Assembly: GCA_945883235.1 (NCBI GenBank)
Contig: CAMCXF010000011.1
Coordinates: forward strand, 1 to 64,000
Length of the DNA stretch: 64,000 nucleotides
Origin: Phenylobacterium deserti
GTDB taxonomy: Bacteria > Pseudomonadota > Alphaproteobacteria > Caulobacterales > Caulobacteraceae
Direction: 5' to 3'
The notes under the pieces were generated by a model, which saw nothing but the letters and a program-made list of their open reading frames with translations, did not search any database and was not told the origin of the DNA. The position numbers and the translations under genes are program-made. Positions within the stretch are counted from its first letter, which is position 1. The number at the start of each line of letters is the position of its first letter. Below, in pieces: positions 8,582 to 17,903 of the stretch.

Positions 8582-9308
8582 AGTAGGCCTGGGGATCGCT
8601 GAAGATAATCAGGGCCGTCTTCGCCAGAATTGCAACGTCGAGTCCGACCGACCAGCTCTCAATGTAGAGATTGTCGGCCCTTGTGCGACCGTCCATACAG
8701 CCAAGGTCGCGAATTTCACCTCGCAACCCGTTGACCTGAGCCAGCCCTGTAAGACCCGGCTTGGCGCGGAACCTGTCTGAATAGGTCGGGATCTGTTCGG
8801 CGTACTGCGCATCGTGCGCCAAGGCCTGGGGGCGAGGTCCCACGATGGACATGTCGCCCCTGAGAATGTTCAGGAACTGTGGAAGTTCATCCAGGCTGAG
8901 CTTGCGCAGCAGGGCACCGACTTCGGTGACCCGAGGGTCTCCGAGGGTGGCTTGCCGAACGTCGGCGCAGTCCTCGGCAACTGTCATCGTGCGGAACTTG
9001 TAGATGGTGAATATTCGGCCGTTGTGGCCGGTTCGGCGCTGTTTGAAGATCACCGGCCCGCCGGATTCCAGCCTCACTGCCAACGCTATGGTGACCAAGA
9101 GGGGCAGGAACACCAGAAGGGCGAAGCCTGCACCCAGGATGTCCATCGCGGGCTTGGCCCAGCTATCGCTGATGGGGGAACGTCGGAGTTGCGACAGCAC
9201 GTCGCTTAGAGGCTCAGGCCCCCGCGCAGTTGTTCTGATCGCTTTGCCGACAACGTCCGTCACGGAACCCCGCACCCCTTTGGTCTTCGGGCCAATGCAG
9301 ATAGCCAA
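8580..9308 (-). CDS. Short-form sugar transferase, paralogue of the 7474 gene
   Basis: The 242-residue protein has the same architecture as its neighbour: a variable leader, one membrane helix (AMDILGAGFALLVFLPLL) and the phosphoglycosyl transferase domain, with [49 protein letters not shown] and FRAKPGLTGLAQVNG. It is the first gene of the leftward operon. The track start is TTG; a GTG at 9275 is an alternative. Similarity to the next transferase along most of its length suggests a local duplication followed by divergence of substrate. Confidence 0.85.
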   Translation of the reverse strand: MAICIGPKTKGVRGSVTDVVGKAIRTTARGPEPLSDVLSQLRRSPISDSWAKPAMDILGAGFALLVFLPLLVTIALAVRLESGGPVIFKQRRTGHNGRIFTIYKFRTMTVAEDCADVRQATLGDPRVTEVGALLRKLSLDELPQFLNILRGDMSIVGPRPQALAHDAQYAEQIPTYSDRFRAKPGLTGLAQVNGLRGEIRDLGCMDGRTRADNLYIESWSVGLDVAILAKTALIIFSDPQAY

Positions 9309-9420
9309 TACCGCAAAACACCCTTGCCGTCTCGTTAGCTATCTTCTCCAACGAACTGTTCATTCAATTGGGCGCAAGTTGCGGCATAGCCCAAAAACTG
9401 GGCGTTGTCGGAGTAGAACA

Positions 9421-9585
9421 ATGCCGACCGACGTATCTCTGGACGTCGCCTCGCGCCCAGCTCGCGCGTTTGAGACCTCGCCGGGCCGCCGCCTACCTGT
9501 TGGCGTGGGCCTGACGCTTGGCGCATGCGTTTCAATAGCGCTCTGGACTTTCATCGGTCTTGGCGTTCGCGCGCTGACCGCCTGA
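9421..9585 (+). CDS. Small single-span membrane protein
   Basis: A 54-residue ORF, MPTDVSLDVASRP..., with one hydrophobic helix (about residues 28-48, VGVGLTLGACVSIALWTFIG). GGAG lies eight bases before the ATG, which is a good ribosome site, and the gene is the first in the rightward polysaccharide operon. It starts about 110 bases from the divergent sugar transferase. No family is recognised. It might be a subunit or regulator of the export machinery, but that is guesswork. Confidence 0.5.
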   Translation: MPTDVSLDVASRPARAFETSPGRRLPVGVGLTLGACVSIALWTFIGLGVRALTA

Positions 9586-9782
9586 AGGCCAACGGCGCGG
9601 CCCGTCGGTGGGCCATGGATCAGCGGCAGAGCTTGGCCCTCGCCAAACCCGGGTGCGCCGGGTTCCCGAAACAACGATCCTGACCTCCGAAGCGTTGGCT
9701 ATTGCAGACATTGGCGTTAGGTGAAGACAGCTGACGTCTGCGCCGACCGGAGGGTCTCACCATATCCCCGCCCGTCTATCCC

Positions 9783-11930
9783 GTGATCCTCTGCGGCGGC
9801 GCGGGTGAACGCCTTTGGCCGGCGTCTCGGCCAGAGTTTCCGAAGCCTTTTCTGCGATTGATCGGGAGCCGCTCGGGGTTCCAGACTGCCGTGCTCAGAG
9901 CTCGGCCGTTGGCGTCAGACGGCAGGATTATCATTGTCGGTTCTCACGCGCATGGACGCGTGATCGGTGAGCAACTCCGGGAAATCGGCGTTGGGGCCCG
10001 GATACTTTTGGAGCCCTCACGTCGCAATACCGCAGCTGCCATTGCAGCGGCTGCGGGGTGGGTCGCTGAACATGACCCGCTCGCGATCATGATAGTTCTG
10101 CCTGCAGATCACCATATCGCGGACAACGTCGCCTTCGAAGCGGCGATCCGGGCAACCCTGGTTGCGGCGTCGAACGGTGCCATCGTGACGTTGGGTGTAC
10201 AGCCAACGACGCCATCAGCAGCCTACGGATATATTCGGCCCGGTCTGGTTGAAGGGCAGGTCAGGCTGATTGAGGGCTTTGAGGAAAAACCCGGCCCTGC
10301 GCGTGCTGCAGAGTTGATGGCTGCTGGCGCGCTGTGGAACATCGGGATTTTCGTGGCTCAGGCACGAACGATCATCGGCGAAACCCGGAAACTGGCACCG
10401 TCTGTCGCCGGGGCCGTGGAAGAAGCACTGTTGGATTCCACATTGGCAGGGGACGTCCTCGAGCTGGGAGCGGCCTTCAGCGACGCGCCCGGCCTGGCGT
10501 TTGATCGTGCCGTGATGGAAAAGACCAGCTGCGCTGCCGTCCTGCCGGTGACATTCGAGTGGTCAGATCTGGGTGCCTGGAACACGGTGCTTGCCGCTAC
10601 ATCCGTCGATGACCAGGGCAGCAGTCTGGGACCGGGTGTGACTGCGGTTGAATCGGCGCAGGTTCTGGCACGCGCCGCAGGGGGTATGAGCGTGACCGTC
10701 GTTGGCGTTTCGCGCGTCGTCATCGTGGCTGAGCCCGACGCCGTACTGGTGTGCAGTCTGGATTCAGCTCAGGAGGTTGGCCTTGCGAAGACCAGCGTTG
10801 CTGCACCCTGGTTCGCAAGTCTGCCCGACGCGGCCAAAAAGTATGAGATTTGGCTTCGCGCCGTCGCTTTACCGCTCTGGGCCACAGTCGGCGTTGATCC
10901 ATCGAGTGGCGCGTTCCGCGAGGCATTGACTCGGGACTGCGTCCCAGTCGACCCGTTTCGACGCACGCGTGTGCAGGCGCGCCAGACCTTTGTTTTCGCT
11001 TCGGCAGCGGCCGAACGATTCCCGGGACCCTGGTTGTCGGCGGCGCAAGGCGGGATGGAATTTCTGCGCACCCAGGCACTTCAGTCCGACGGTTTGTACT
11101 CGGCCCGCGTTGATCTTGACGGCGGCGCGTCGGAGACCGCAGGCCTCTACGACCACGCTTTCATCTTGCTGGCCCTTTCGGCTTTGGCTCGCGCGGGGGA
11201 GCCGGGCGCAGAAGCTGAAGCGCTGTCGCTAATGGCCCAGATGCATGTTTTCCGTCATCAGACGGGCTTTCGCGAAACGAACCGCGACCCCTTTCAGGCC
11301 AATGCTCAGATGCACCTGTTGGAGGCAGCCATCGCTTGGGAAGCTGTAGGGCAATCTCCCGTTTGGTCGGCGCTCTGCGACGAGATTGTAGATCTCGCCC
11401 TTACCTGTCTTATCGACGACGGCAACGGCGCGCTGCGCGAGTTTTTCGATGCGGACTGGATTCCGTTGCAGGGTGAGGCACTAAGGATTGAACCCGGTCA
11501 TCAGTTCGAGTGGGCCTGGTTGCTCGTCAAATGGGGGCGTGCCCGGAACGATCCTCGCGGTGAGGTGGCGGCGCGTCGGTTGTTCGCCGTCGGGCGCCTG
11601 GGTTTCGCGGACAGCCGCAGCGCGGTTGTGAATTCGCTGCAGAAGGATTTGTCCACAGATGACAGCGGCGCGCGGCTTTGGCCGCAGTGCGAGTATTTGA
11701 AAGCCGCCTTGATCCTGGAAGAGAACGACGCAGCCCTTCAGGCAGCCAACGGCCTGTTCGCCTTTGCCGACATGGCAGCAGGGGGCGTTTGGCGTGAGAG
11801 GATGCGGGCCGACGGAAGCTTCATCGACGAACCGGCACCCGCCACCTCGCTCTATCATTTGTATCTGGCCATCGATGAGTTGACGCACCACACGCCGAAC
11901 CGGTTTCCACTGCGGCAGAAAATGCTCTAG
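9783..11930 (+). CDS. Fusion of mannose-1-phosphate guanylyltransferase and AGE-family isomerase
   Basis: Residues 1-270 form a nucleotidyltransferase: VILCGGAGERLWPASR (GTP-binding loop), PKPFL, LLEPSRRNTAAAIA, IMIVLPADHHI and VRLIEGFEEKP, which make GDP-mannose from mannose-1-phosphate. From about 350 on, the protein is an AGE-type (alpha/alpha)6 barrel: GLYDHAFILLALSALAR, RIEPGHQFEWAWLL and RLWPQCEYLKA. This is the fold of type III phosphomannose isomerases and acylglucosamine epimerases, so the protein could supply its own mannose-6-phosphate. Type II enzymes use a cupin there instead. The listed start is GTG, but GGAGGG sits seven bases before an in-frame ATA at 9762, which would give the expected leader SPPVYP. 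See findings. Confidence 0.85.
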   Translation: MILCGGAGERLWPASRPEFPKPFLRLIGSRSGFQTAVLRARPLASDGRIIIVGSHAHGRVIGEQLREIGVGARILLEPSRRNTAAAIAAAAGWVAEHDPLAIMIVLPADHHIADNVAFEAAIRATLVAASNGAIVTLGVQPTTPSAAYGYIRPGLVEGQVRLIEGFEEKPGPARAAELMAAGALWNIGIFVAQARTIIGETRKLAPSVAGAVEEALLDSTLAGDVLELGAAFSDAPGLAFDRAVMEKTSCAAVLPVTFEWSDLGAWNTVLAATSVDDQGSSLGPGVTAVESAQVLARAAGGMSVTVVGVSRVVIVAEPDAVLVCSLDSAQEVGLAKTSVAAPWFASLPDAAKKYEIWLRAVALPLWATVGVDPSSGAFREALTRDCVPVDPFRRTRVQARQTFVFASAAAERFPGPWLSAAQGGMEFLRTQALQSDGLYSARVDLDGGASETAGLYDHAFILLALSALARAGEPGAEAEALSLMAQMHVFRHQTGFRETNRDPFQANAQMHLLEAAIAWEAVGQSPVWSALCDEIVDLALTCLIDDGNGALREFFDADWIPLQGEALRIEPGHQFEWAWLLVKWGRARNDPRGEVAARRLFAVGRLGFADSRSAVVNSLQKDLSTDDSGARLWPQCEYLKAALILEENDAALQAANGLFAFADMAAGGVWRERMRADGSFIDEPAPATSLYHLYLAIDELTHHTPNRFPLRQKML

Positions 11931-11940
11931 CACCCGGTCC

Positions 11941-13230
11941 ATGGTGCTTAATCCTTTCACGCAGACGCCCGCGAATATCGCTGTACTTGGGCTCGGCTAT
12001 GTGGGGTTGCCGCTAGCTGTCGCGTTTGCAGCCGAGCATGAGGTCGTGGGTTTCGACACAGACGCTGCGCGAATTTCCGAACTGTCCGCCGGGCTGGACA
12101 GAACACTTGAGGTCTCGTCGGCAGAGTTACAAGCGGCTGTCGGATTGCGCCTGACCCACCAAGTGACGGATCTGGCCGGGTGCAATGTTCTGATCGTCAC
12201 CGTGCCGACGCCGATTGATGCCGACAATAAGCCCGACCTGACCGCCTTGATGTCCGCCAGCGCAACGGTTGGCCGGGTAATCGGGCAGGGTGGTGTCGTG
12301 ATCTACGAATCGACCGTCTATCCAGGTGCCACCGAAGAGGACTGCATGCCCGTGGTGGAGCGGGTATCGGGCATGACCTTCAACCGGGATTTCTTCGCGG
12401 GCTATAGCCCGGAGCGTGCCAATCCGGGTGATCCCGAGCACAGGCTGGCTGACATCGTAAAGGTAACAGCAGGCTCGACGCCGGAAGCGGCCGCCTTCGT
12501 GGATTCACTGTACGCGAGCGTAGTCAAGGCTGGCACGCACAGGGCTAGCTCCATCCGGGTGGCGGAAGCCGCCAAGGTGATCGAAAATACCCAGCGCGAT
12601 CTGAACATCGCCCTGGTCAATGAATTCGCCCTGATCTTCCAGCGGATGGGTATTGATACCGAGGAGGTGCTGGCGGCGGCCTCATCGAAATGGAATTTCC
12701 TGAATTTCCGGCCGGGGCTGGTGGGGGGGCACTGTATCGGCGTCGACCCTTACTATCTGACTTATAAGGCCGAGACCCTCGGGTATCGCCCGGAGGTGAT
12801 CCTGGCTGGACGCACGATCAACGACTCTATGGGAGGCCATGTCGCCCGCGAGCTGGTCAAGGAAATGATCCGTCGTGGCTCAACCCTCAACGGAGCGCGG
12901 ATTCTGATCATGGGCCTGGCCTTCAAGGAAAACACTCCCGATGTCCGTAATTCCCGCGTGATCGATATCATCCGCGAGCTTCAGGACTTTGGCGCTGAGG
13001 TGGATGTCTGGGACCCATGGATCGCCCGCGAAGTGGCGAAAGCCGAGCATCAGATCGACCTGGTCGATCAGCCTTCGGCGGATGCCTATGATGGTCTCGT
13101 TCTGGCCGTGGCGCACCGGGAGTTCGCCGCCATGGGAGCGGAGCAGGTCCGCAGCCTTTGCCGTCCAGGCGCTGTAATCTTCGACGTAAAATGGCTGTTG
13201 CCGAGGTCAGCTTCGGACCTCCGGTTATAG
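11941..13230 (+). CDS. tviB: UDP-N-acetylhexosamine 6-dehydrogenase (TviB/WbpA type)
   Basis: Oxidises a UDP-HexNAc to its uronic acid with two NAD+, supplying acidic sugars for the polysaccharide. The 429-residue protein has an N-terminal NAD-binding fold (IAVLGLGYVGLPLAVAFA), VTVPTPID, the YESTVYPGATEE loop, and YSPERANPGDPEHRL. The catalytic cysteine lies in GGHCIGVDPYYLTYKAE, and a C-terminal Rossmann domain follows (ILIMGLAFKENTPDVRNSR). These motifs are of the TviB/WbpA/CapL branch rather than UDP-glucose dehydrogenase. The ATG follows the stop of the GDP-mannose gene by 10 bases, so the two are cotranscribed. Confidence 0.88.
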   Translation: MVLNPFTQTPANIAVLGLGYVGLPLAVAFAAEHEVVGFDTDAARISELSAGLDRTLEVSSAELQAAVGLRLTHQVTDLAGCNVLIVTVPTPIDADNKPDLTALMSASATVGRVIGQGGVVIYESTVYPGATEEDCMPVVERVSGMTFNRDFFAGYSPERANPGDPEHRLADIVKVTAGSTPEAAAFVDSLYASVVKAGTHRASSIRVAEAAKVIENTQRDLNIALVNEFALIFQRMGIDTEEVLAAASSKWNFLNFRPGLVGGHCIGVDPYYLTYKAETLGYRPEVILAGRTINDSMGGHVARELVKEMIRRGSTLNGARILIMGLAFKENTPDVRNSRVIDIIRELQDFGAEVDVWDPWIAREVAKAEHQIDLVDQPSADAYDGLVLAVAHREFAAMGAEQVRSLCRPGAVIFDVKWLLPRSASDLRL

Positions 13231-13404
13231 TCGAGCCGCCATTTGGGGCAGGCCGGTGCGGTGAATTTAACCAACCCGGTCAACTGTGGCGCCTGGAATT
13301 TGTGCGAAAGCTTAGATGTTGGTTGTCCGGGCATTCTGATCTTCCGGCAACGGCTCGCGGGCGACATCTTGGTTTTGCCCTTTGGGGCGTTTCCTCCTTG
13401 AACT

Positions 13405-13434
13405 GGCCGCACCCGCGAGGCGCGGCTTTTTTTT
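13405..13434 (+). terminator. Intrinsic terminator of the rightward polysaccharide operon
   Basis: GCCGC (13406-13410) pairs with GCGGC (13422-13426) across an 11-base loop and is followed directly by eight T residues. This is a standard rho-independent terminator for the dehydrogenase operon. Confidence 0.75.
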
Positions 13435-13451
13435 GGCTGAGCGGAAAAGCG

Positions 13452-13481
13452 AAAGGCCGCAGGGCGAACCCTGCGGCCTTT
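13452..13481. terminator. Perfect 13-bp hairpin between convergent genes
   Basis: AAAGGCCGCAGGG pairs perfectly with CCCTGCGGCCTTT across a CGAA tetraloop. A-run before and T-run after make it usable from both strands, most likely ending the leftward TonB receptor transcript. Confidence 0.8.
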
Positions 13482-13504
13482 GCCGTATCCAGATGGGATC
13501 TCGC

Positions 13505-16006
13505 CTAGAACGTGATGGCGATCTTTCCGTAATAGTAGCCGCCATTGATGCCAAAGGCGGAGAAGGTGGGATACTGTGTGACATACCCATTCGCGTTAGC
13601 CGCGAGGAAGGTGTTCCGGTAGGCCGTGTCGAGCTTTTCCGGGAATTTGTTGAACAGATTGTTGGCCCCGATCGTAACCTTCACAGACTCGAATACTTTA
13701 TAGCTGAGCTCAAGGTCTGTGATGAACGTGGTCCCGATGTTGAGCTTGAAGCAGTTCGAGGCCGGGAGCCCCAGCGGGCAACCAAGGCGGTTGTTCAGAA
13801 TGGATGCAGGGCCGTAGAGGCTCTCCTTCACGTTCACGCTCAACTTGTTCCAGGTCCATAAGGCACCCAACACAGCGCGATACTTCGGTGTGCTGGTTTC
13901 CAGGAAGCCGGCGGACGTCCGGTCGAAAAGGGATGCGCCCTGCAACTGTGCCGGCGGCGTGGCGAACTTCGTGACCTTGGTGTCGGACCAGTTGCCAGTC
14001 AATGACCACTGCACGCTGCCCCAGTCCTCGAGGTCCGTGCGGGTTGTCACCACCAGATCGGCACCCCGGGTACGGGTGTCTAGGCCGTTCGTGAAGATGT
14101 TAATGCCCGTCTGGGTGACGGTCGGATCAAGCACGCTGCCGCTGGCCAGGATCGCCGCCCGCACGGCGGGCAGGTTGATTGTGCCGCCGGAACCGAACAG
14201 TGTGGCCGATCCCACGACCCGATCCTTGATGGAGATCTGGTAGATGTCGAGGGTCGCCGTGATACCCGCACCCGGCTTCACGACAAAACCAACGCTGTAA
14301 TTACGGGATTTTTCAGGATCGAGCCCGCTGACACCGACCAAGGCGGCCGCCGGTGAGTTTGGTGGAAGCTGTACGAAGGCCGACGTCGGCGACACGTTCG
14401 TCGCTGAGTAGTTGCCCTCCGCGAGGGTCGGAGCTCGGAAGCCGGTGCTGCCGGTGGCCCGGATGGCGAACATCTCGTTGAAGTCGTAGCGACCTGTCGC
14501 CTTGACAATGAACGTGTCGCCAAAATCACTGAAGTGCTCATAACGGGCAGCAAGGTCCAGCTTCATGGGCTCAGTCGGCGAGAAGGCGACATTGCCGTAG
14601 AAAGCATAGCTGCGGCGAGTGCTCTTGCTGGCGTCGGTTGGCTCGAAACCCGGGTAGGCTTGTACGCCTTCCTTATAGTACGACCCCGGATCGCCGGCCT
14701 TGATCTCGTAGGACTCTCGGCGGTATTCGGCACCGACCGCCAGGTTCAGCGGTTCGGCGAAACCCACATCGAGTTCACGATCGAGGTCGATCTGCGACGT
14801 CCACTGCGTGAAGATGAACGCGCCGTTGTAGAAGTCAGCCGGAGAGAAACCCGGCGTCGTCGCGGTGGAGGTATCAATGTAGAGCGACCGGTTGAACGAA
14901 TCCTTATTATAAAGACTGACCTCGTCTTTGCCGTAGGTGGTGGAGATATCGTAGCTCCAGCCGCTCGCCATCGCGCCCTTGAAGCCGCCCGTCGCCGCAT
15001 AGTCGGTTTCCTCGACGACGATCCGGGGGCTGAAGCCGAACGGCCGTGGGATCGAGCCATCCCGACCGACGACGAGGTTCGGCACACGATAGTTCTGGAT
15101 GCCCGACGCGTATTTGTCGCCGTAGGTGCCGAAGCTGTAGACTTTGACCTCACCTACATCGATGCCGAAATTGTAGCCGGCAATGTTCAGGCGATATTCC
15201 GCGTCGCCGGTGATCCGGTTGATGTAAGGAAAGTCATCGAGGCCCGTGATCTGCGGATACCGCGACAGGCGCGATGTCGAATTGATATTGAAGGTTGTGT
15301 TCGTGACCCGGGGATCCACGTCACCAACGAAGGTATAGTCGTGATATCGCGTCTGATAGGTGAGGTTGAGGAAGGAATTCTCGACCGGCTTCAGGCCAAG
15401 GTTCAGAGTCAGATCGGCAGTTTCGCCGCCCGCGTTGTAGTACTTGCCAGCACTGGCTGTAATGCCGCCGCCGGAATCGTCTTCCTTGAGGATGATGTTG
15501 ATAACGCCGGCGATGGCGTCACTTCCGTACTGTGCTGCCGCGCCTTCCTGCAGGACTTCGACGCGGGCCACGGAGCCGAGGCTGACGAAGTTCAGGTCGG
15601 CGGAGGCACCACCCTGGAACGCACCCCCCAGGACGGCGAGGTTCGCGGTACCGTGGCGGCGCTTGCCGTTGATCAGCACCAAGGCGTGGTTGGGGCTCAG
15701 GCCGCGCAGTTTGGCCGAAAGTGTCAGGTTGGCGGTGTCGCCGCCGAACGCCTGGGCGTTGAACGAAGGCACATTCTGCGCAATCGCCTGGACAAGATCC
15801 GTCTGTCCGACCCGCTGCAAGGCGGTGGAATCGAGCACTGTGATGGGCGCCGGACTGTCGATGGCCCTGAGGCCTGTCGTGCGCGTGCCCGTGACAATGA
15901 CGGCTTCGACGTCGGTGGTTTCAGCCTCTGCGTCGGCTGCCTCGGCACCGCCCGCCATGGCGGCCCCCAGTACCAGGGCGCTGACGCCCGCGAATAGTCT
16001 TTTCAT
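13505..16006 (-). CDS. TonB-dependent outer-membrane receptor
   Basis: Imports a large or scarce solute through the outer membrane using TonB energy. The 833-residue protein starts at an ATG with GAGGGG upstream, which gives the signal peptide MKRLFAGVSALVLGAAMAGG. A longer reading would add 61 residues before it. A TonB-box-like EAVIVTGTR is followed by the plug domain (ITVLDSTALQRVGQTDLVQA, LVLINGKRRH, RVEVLQEGAAAQYGSDAIAG) and a beta-barrel ending in an aromatic residue (GKIAITF). Across the intergenic region lie a periplasmic RidA protein and a decayed Xaa-Pro peptidase, hinting at peptides or amines as substrate. Confidence 0.88.
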   Translation of the reverse strand: MKRLFAGVSALVLGAAMAGGAEAADAEAETTDVEAVIVTGTRTTGLRAIDSPAPITVLDSTALQRVGQTDLVQAIAQNVPSFNAQAFGGDTANLTLSAKLRGLSPNHALVLINGKRRHGTANLAVLGGAFQGGASADLNFVSLGSVARVEVLQEGAAAQYGSDAIAGVINIILKEDDSGGGITASAGKYYNAGGETADLTLNLGLKPVENSFLNLTYQTRYHDYTFVGDVDPRVTNTTFNINSTSRLSRYPQITGLDDFPYINRITGDAEYRLNIAGYNFGIDVGEVKVYSFGTYGDKYASGIQNYRVPNLVVGRDGSIPRPFGFSPRIVVEETDYAATGGFKGAMASGWSYDISTTYGKDEVSLYNKDSFNRSLYIDTSTATTPGFSPADFYNGAFIFTQWTSQIDLDRELDVGFAEPLNLAVGAEYRRESYEIKAGDPGSYYKEGVQAYPGFEPTDASKSTRRSYAFYGNVAFSPTEPMKLDLAARYEHFSDFGDTFIVKATGRYDFNEMFAIRATGSTGFRAPTLAEGNYSATNVSPTSAFVQLPPNSPAAALVGVSGLDPEKSRNYSVGFVVKPGAGITATLDIYQISIKDRVVGSATLFGSGGTINLPAVRAAILASGSVLDPTVTQTGINIFTNGLDTRTRGADLVVTTRTDLEDWGSVQWSLTGNWSDTKVTKFATPPAQLQGASLFDRTSAGFLETSTPKYRAVLGALWTWNKLSVNVKESLYGPASILNNRLGCPLGLPASNCFKLNIGTTFITDLELSYKVFESVKVTIGANNLFNKFPEKLDTAYRNTFLAANANGYVTQYPTFSAFGINGGYYYGKIAITF

Positions 16007-16524
16007 TTTGGACCCCTCGATCACGTTGGTGGGCCCCTCGTTGCGTTTCCCGGCGCGCACCATCTTTGGCGTCGCGAGCTCTAGACTGGCTGGCTGTTGG
16101 CTGACGCCGTCAACGGCTGGAGGTGAATGGAGGGGGTTGTCCTGCGCGGGTGACGCCGAATTCATCGTCGAACGACATAAATCAATCATGTTTGCAATAA
16201 TTCGCCGTTTTGCGGAAAGACGAATGCCGGTGCGCCAAGGATCTAAATCGGTCGCTTACGCCGCGATTCCCCTGTGCAACTGATACACATGCCGGTTCAC
16301 CTTCATGGTGTCGTCTGGACTGTGGCTATGTTGGCCGGCCGCCTTGCAACCGCAGCCCCTTGTCTATTTCACGAGCACCCTTACCCACGTGGTGCCTCTT
16401 TAGACGGTGCTGGAACTTAGTTTTGACTGGGGAACCCTGACGGTGTTCGTTCCGCCCGCACCTCGGAGCATAGCAAAAGCCCGTCGTCAGCGAACTTTCG
16501 CCCACGTCATTCATAGGATCATCA
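16007..16524. promoter_or_regulatory. Divergent intergenic region, no gene seen
   Basis: About 500 bases separate the leftward TonB receptor from the rightward RidA gene. ORFs here have unnatural composition and no ribosome sites. It must hold both promoters; I see no clear operator or riboswitch. Confidence 0.45.
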
Positions 16525-17004
16525 ATGCGCAAAGTTATTCTGCCTATCGCCCTGCTCGCCTTGGTCGTGTCTGGTGCTGCTCAGGCACAGAACGTCCACG
16601 TCAATCCCAGCAACGGGTTCATCTCCCAGGCGGTCAAGGTTCCGGCCGGCTCCGAGATGCTGTATGTCAGTGGTATCACACCAGACGTTGTACCCGGCGC
16701 GCCAGCGGCGACGCCGTTCGGCGACACCAAGACCCAAGTGATTAGCGTCCTGACCAAGATCGAGACCATAATGAAAGGCCAAGGTTATAGCCTGAGCGAT
16801 TCCGTCATGATGCGGGTTCTGCTCGTGGGCGACCCGGCAAAGGGCGGCGGCATGGATTTCGCCGGCATGATGGAAGGCTACACCCAGTTCTATGGCTCCC
16901 TGAAGACAAAGCCGGCGCGGATCACCTCCCAGGTGGCTGCGCTGGTGCGTCCCGGAATGTATGCCGAGATCGAGGTCCAGGCGGCCAAGTCGCCCTCGAA
17001 GTAG
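16525..17004 (+). CDS. Periplasmic RidA-family protein
   Basis: A 159-residue RidA/YjgF-fold protein with a signal peptide (MRKVILPIALLALVVSGAAQA), so it acts in the periplasm, unlike cytoplasmic RidA that hydrolyses reactive imines and enamines. Family marks include MLYVSGITPD, the GDTKTQVISVLTKIETIMKGQG helix, VMMRVLLVG and PARITSQVAALVRPGMYAEIEV. The first arginine of that last stretch corresponds to the substrate-binding Arg of RidA. It stands between the TonB receptor and the decayed M24 peptidase and may have processed imported substrates with them. Confidence 0.8.
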   Translation: MRKVILPIALLALVVSGAAQAQNVHVNPSNGFISQAVKVPAGSEMLYVSGITPDVVPGAPAATPFGDTKTQVISVLTKIETIMKGQGYSLSDSVMMRVLLVGDPAKGGGMDFAGMMEGYTQFYGSLKTKPARITSQVAALVRPGMYAEIEVQAAKSPSK

Positions 17005-17043
17005 TCGCTTGCGGCCAGCGTGTAAGCGCGCAACTCTGAGGGC

Positions 17044-17903
17044 ACGAACCGACGCACACTGATGGCGCTGGGCTCGTTTGGACTTGCCGGCGCAAGCGCT
17101 GCGGAGCGGATGAGTTGGGCGGCTGCGGATTTGACGCAGCCGCCCAGCCAACCTCAACCGATTTCGACGGTCGACCGCTAGGGCCGGGTCGCCAAGGCAC
17201 AGGCCTTGACGCGACGGTATGGTTTTCAGCGCTACCCATCGATCCGGGTTCCAGTCTGATCCATTTCACCGGCATCCGATGGAGCCGGAGTTAGTGACTG
17301 ACTTGCGCGATCATTCCGGTCGAAGACGACATCAGGGTCGTGACGCCGTCTTTTGAAGAGCCGTCTGTCCGTCAGAGCCTGGGGGCGCGGGCCTGGCAGG
17401 AACACGAGGACCCGCTCGCCCTGGTCGCCGGTTTGCTAAGCGATCGAAAACTGGCCTCGGGCTCAATCGGTATCGCAGGAACCGACCGCTACTTCACCGT
17501 CGACGGCCTGCGGAAGGCCCTGCCCGGCGCGAGCCTTAAGAACGGCGCACCGGGGGTGAGCGGATGTCGAACATTAAAGTCCTTGGCCGAGATTGCCCTT
17601 TTGCAGCGGGCTTTGGACATCACCATCGCGGCCTACCTCGGGACTATTCCAGGTATTGAGTCTGGCATGCAGCCGGGCGACATCAGCGCGACAATGGATC
17701 GTGCAACCGCGACACTTGGCGGAACGGCCGAGTTTTCGCCGGTCCTGCTGGGCGAGGCGGAGGCCCATCCGCATTGCTCGGGCAAGCCTCAGGAAGTCAA
17801 ACCCGACGAGTTGGGCGTTCGGCTCGAGGACTGCATTCACATGACCGCGACAGGGCCGGTCTGGTTCTCTCAACCGGCTGCGTCGATCGAGCAGCCAGTC
17901 TAG
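17044..17903 (+). pseudogene. Decayed Tat-exported M24 Xaa-Pro peptidase
   Basis: Pieces of one gene lie in several frames. At 17044 a Tat leader (NRRTLMALGSFGLAGAS) begins with ACG where ATG is expected and ends in a stop. Then come RVAKAQALTRRY and DPGSSLIHFTGIRW in shifted frames, then TAG TGA, and from about 17300 an open stretch (IIPVEDDIRVVTPSFEEPSV) runs to 17903. That stretch joins HPHCSGKPQE directly to LGVRLEDCIHMTATGP, so the segment that normally holds the five metal ligands (Asp, Asp, His, Glu, Glu) is deleted. The protein cannot be an active peptidase. An intact version would have been a periplasmic prolidase-like enzyme. Confidence 0.82.
17117..17145. repeat. Perfect 11-bp inverted repeat in the peptidase pseudogene
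   Basis: GGGCGGCTGCG and CGCAGCCGCCC are separated by seven bases. It follows the RidA gene by about 110 bases and could end its transcript, but no T-run follows. Confidence 0.4.

Noticed and set aside
14534..15997. 487-codon open frame antisense to the first TonB receptor
   Set aside because: It lies wholly inside a clear receptor gene on the other strand, has no family features, and arises from GC-rich codon bias.
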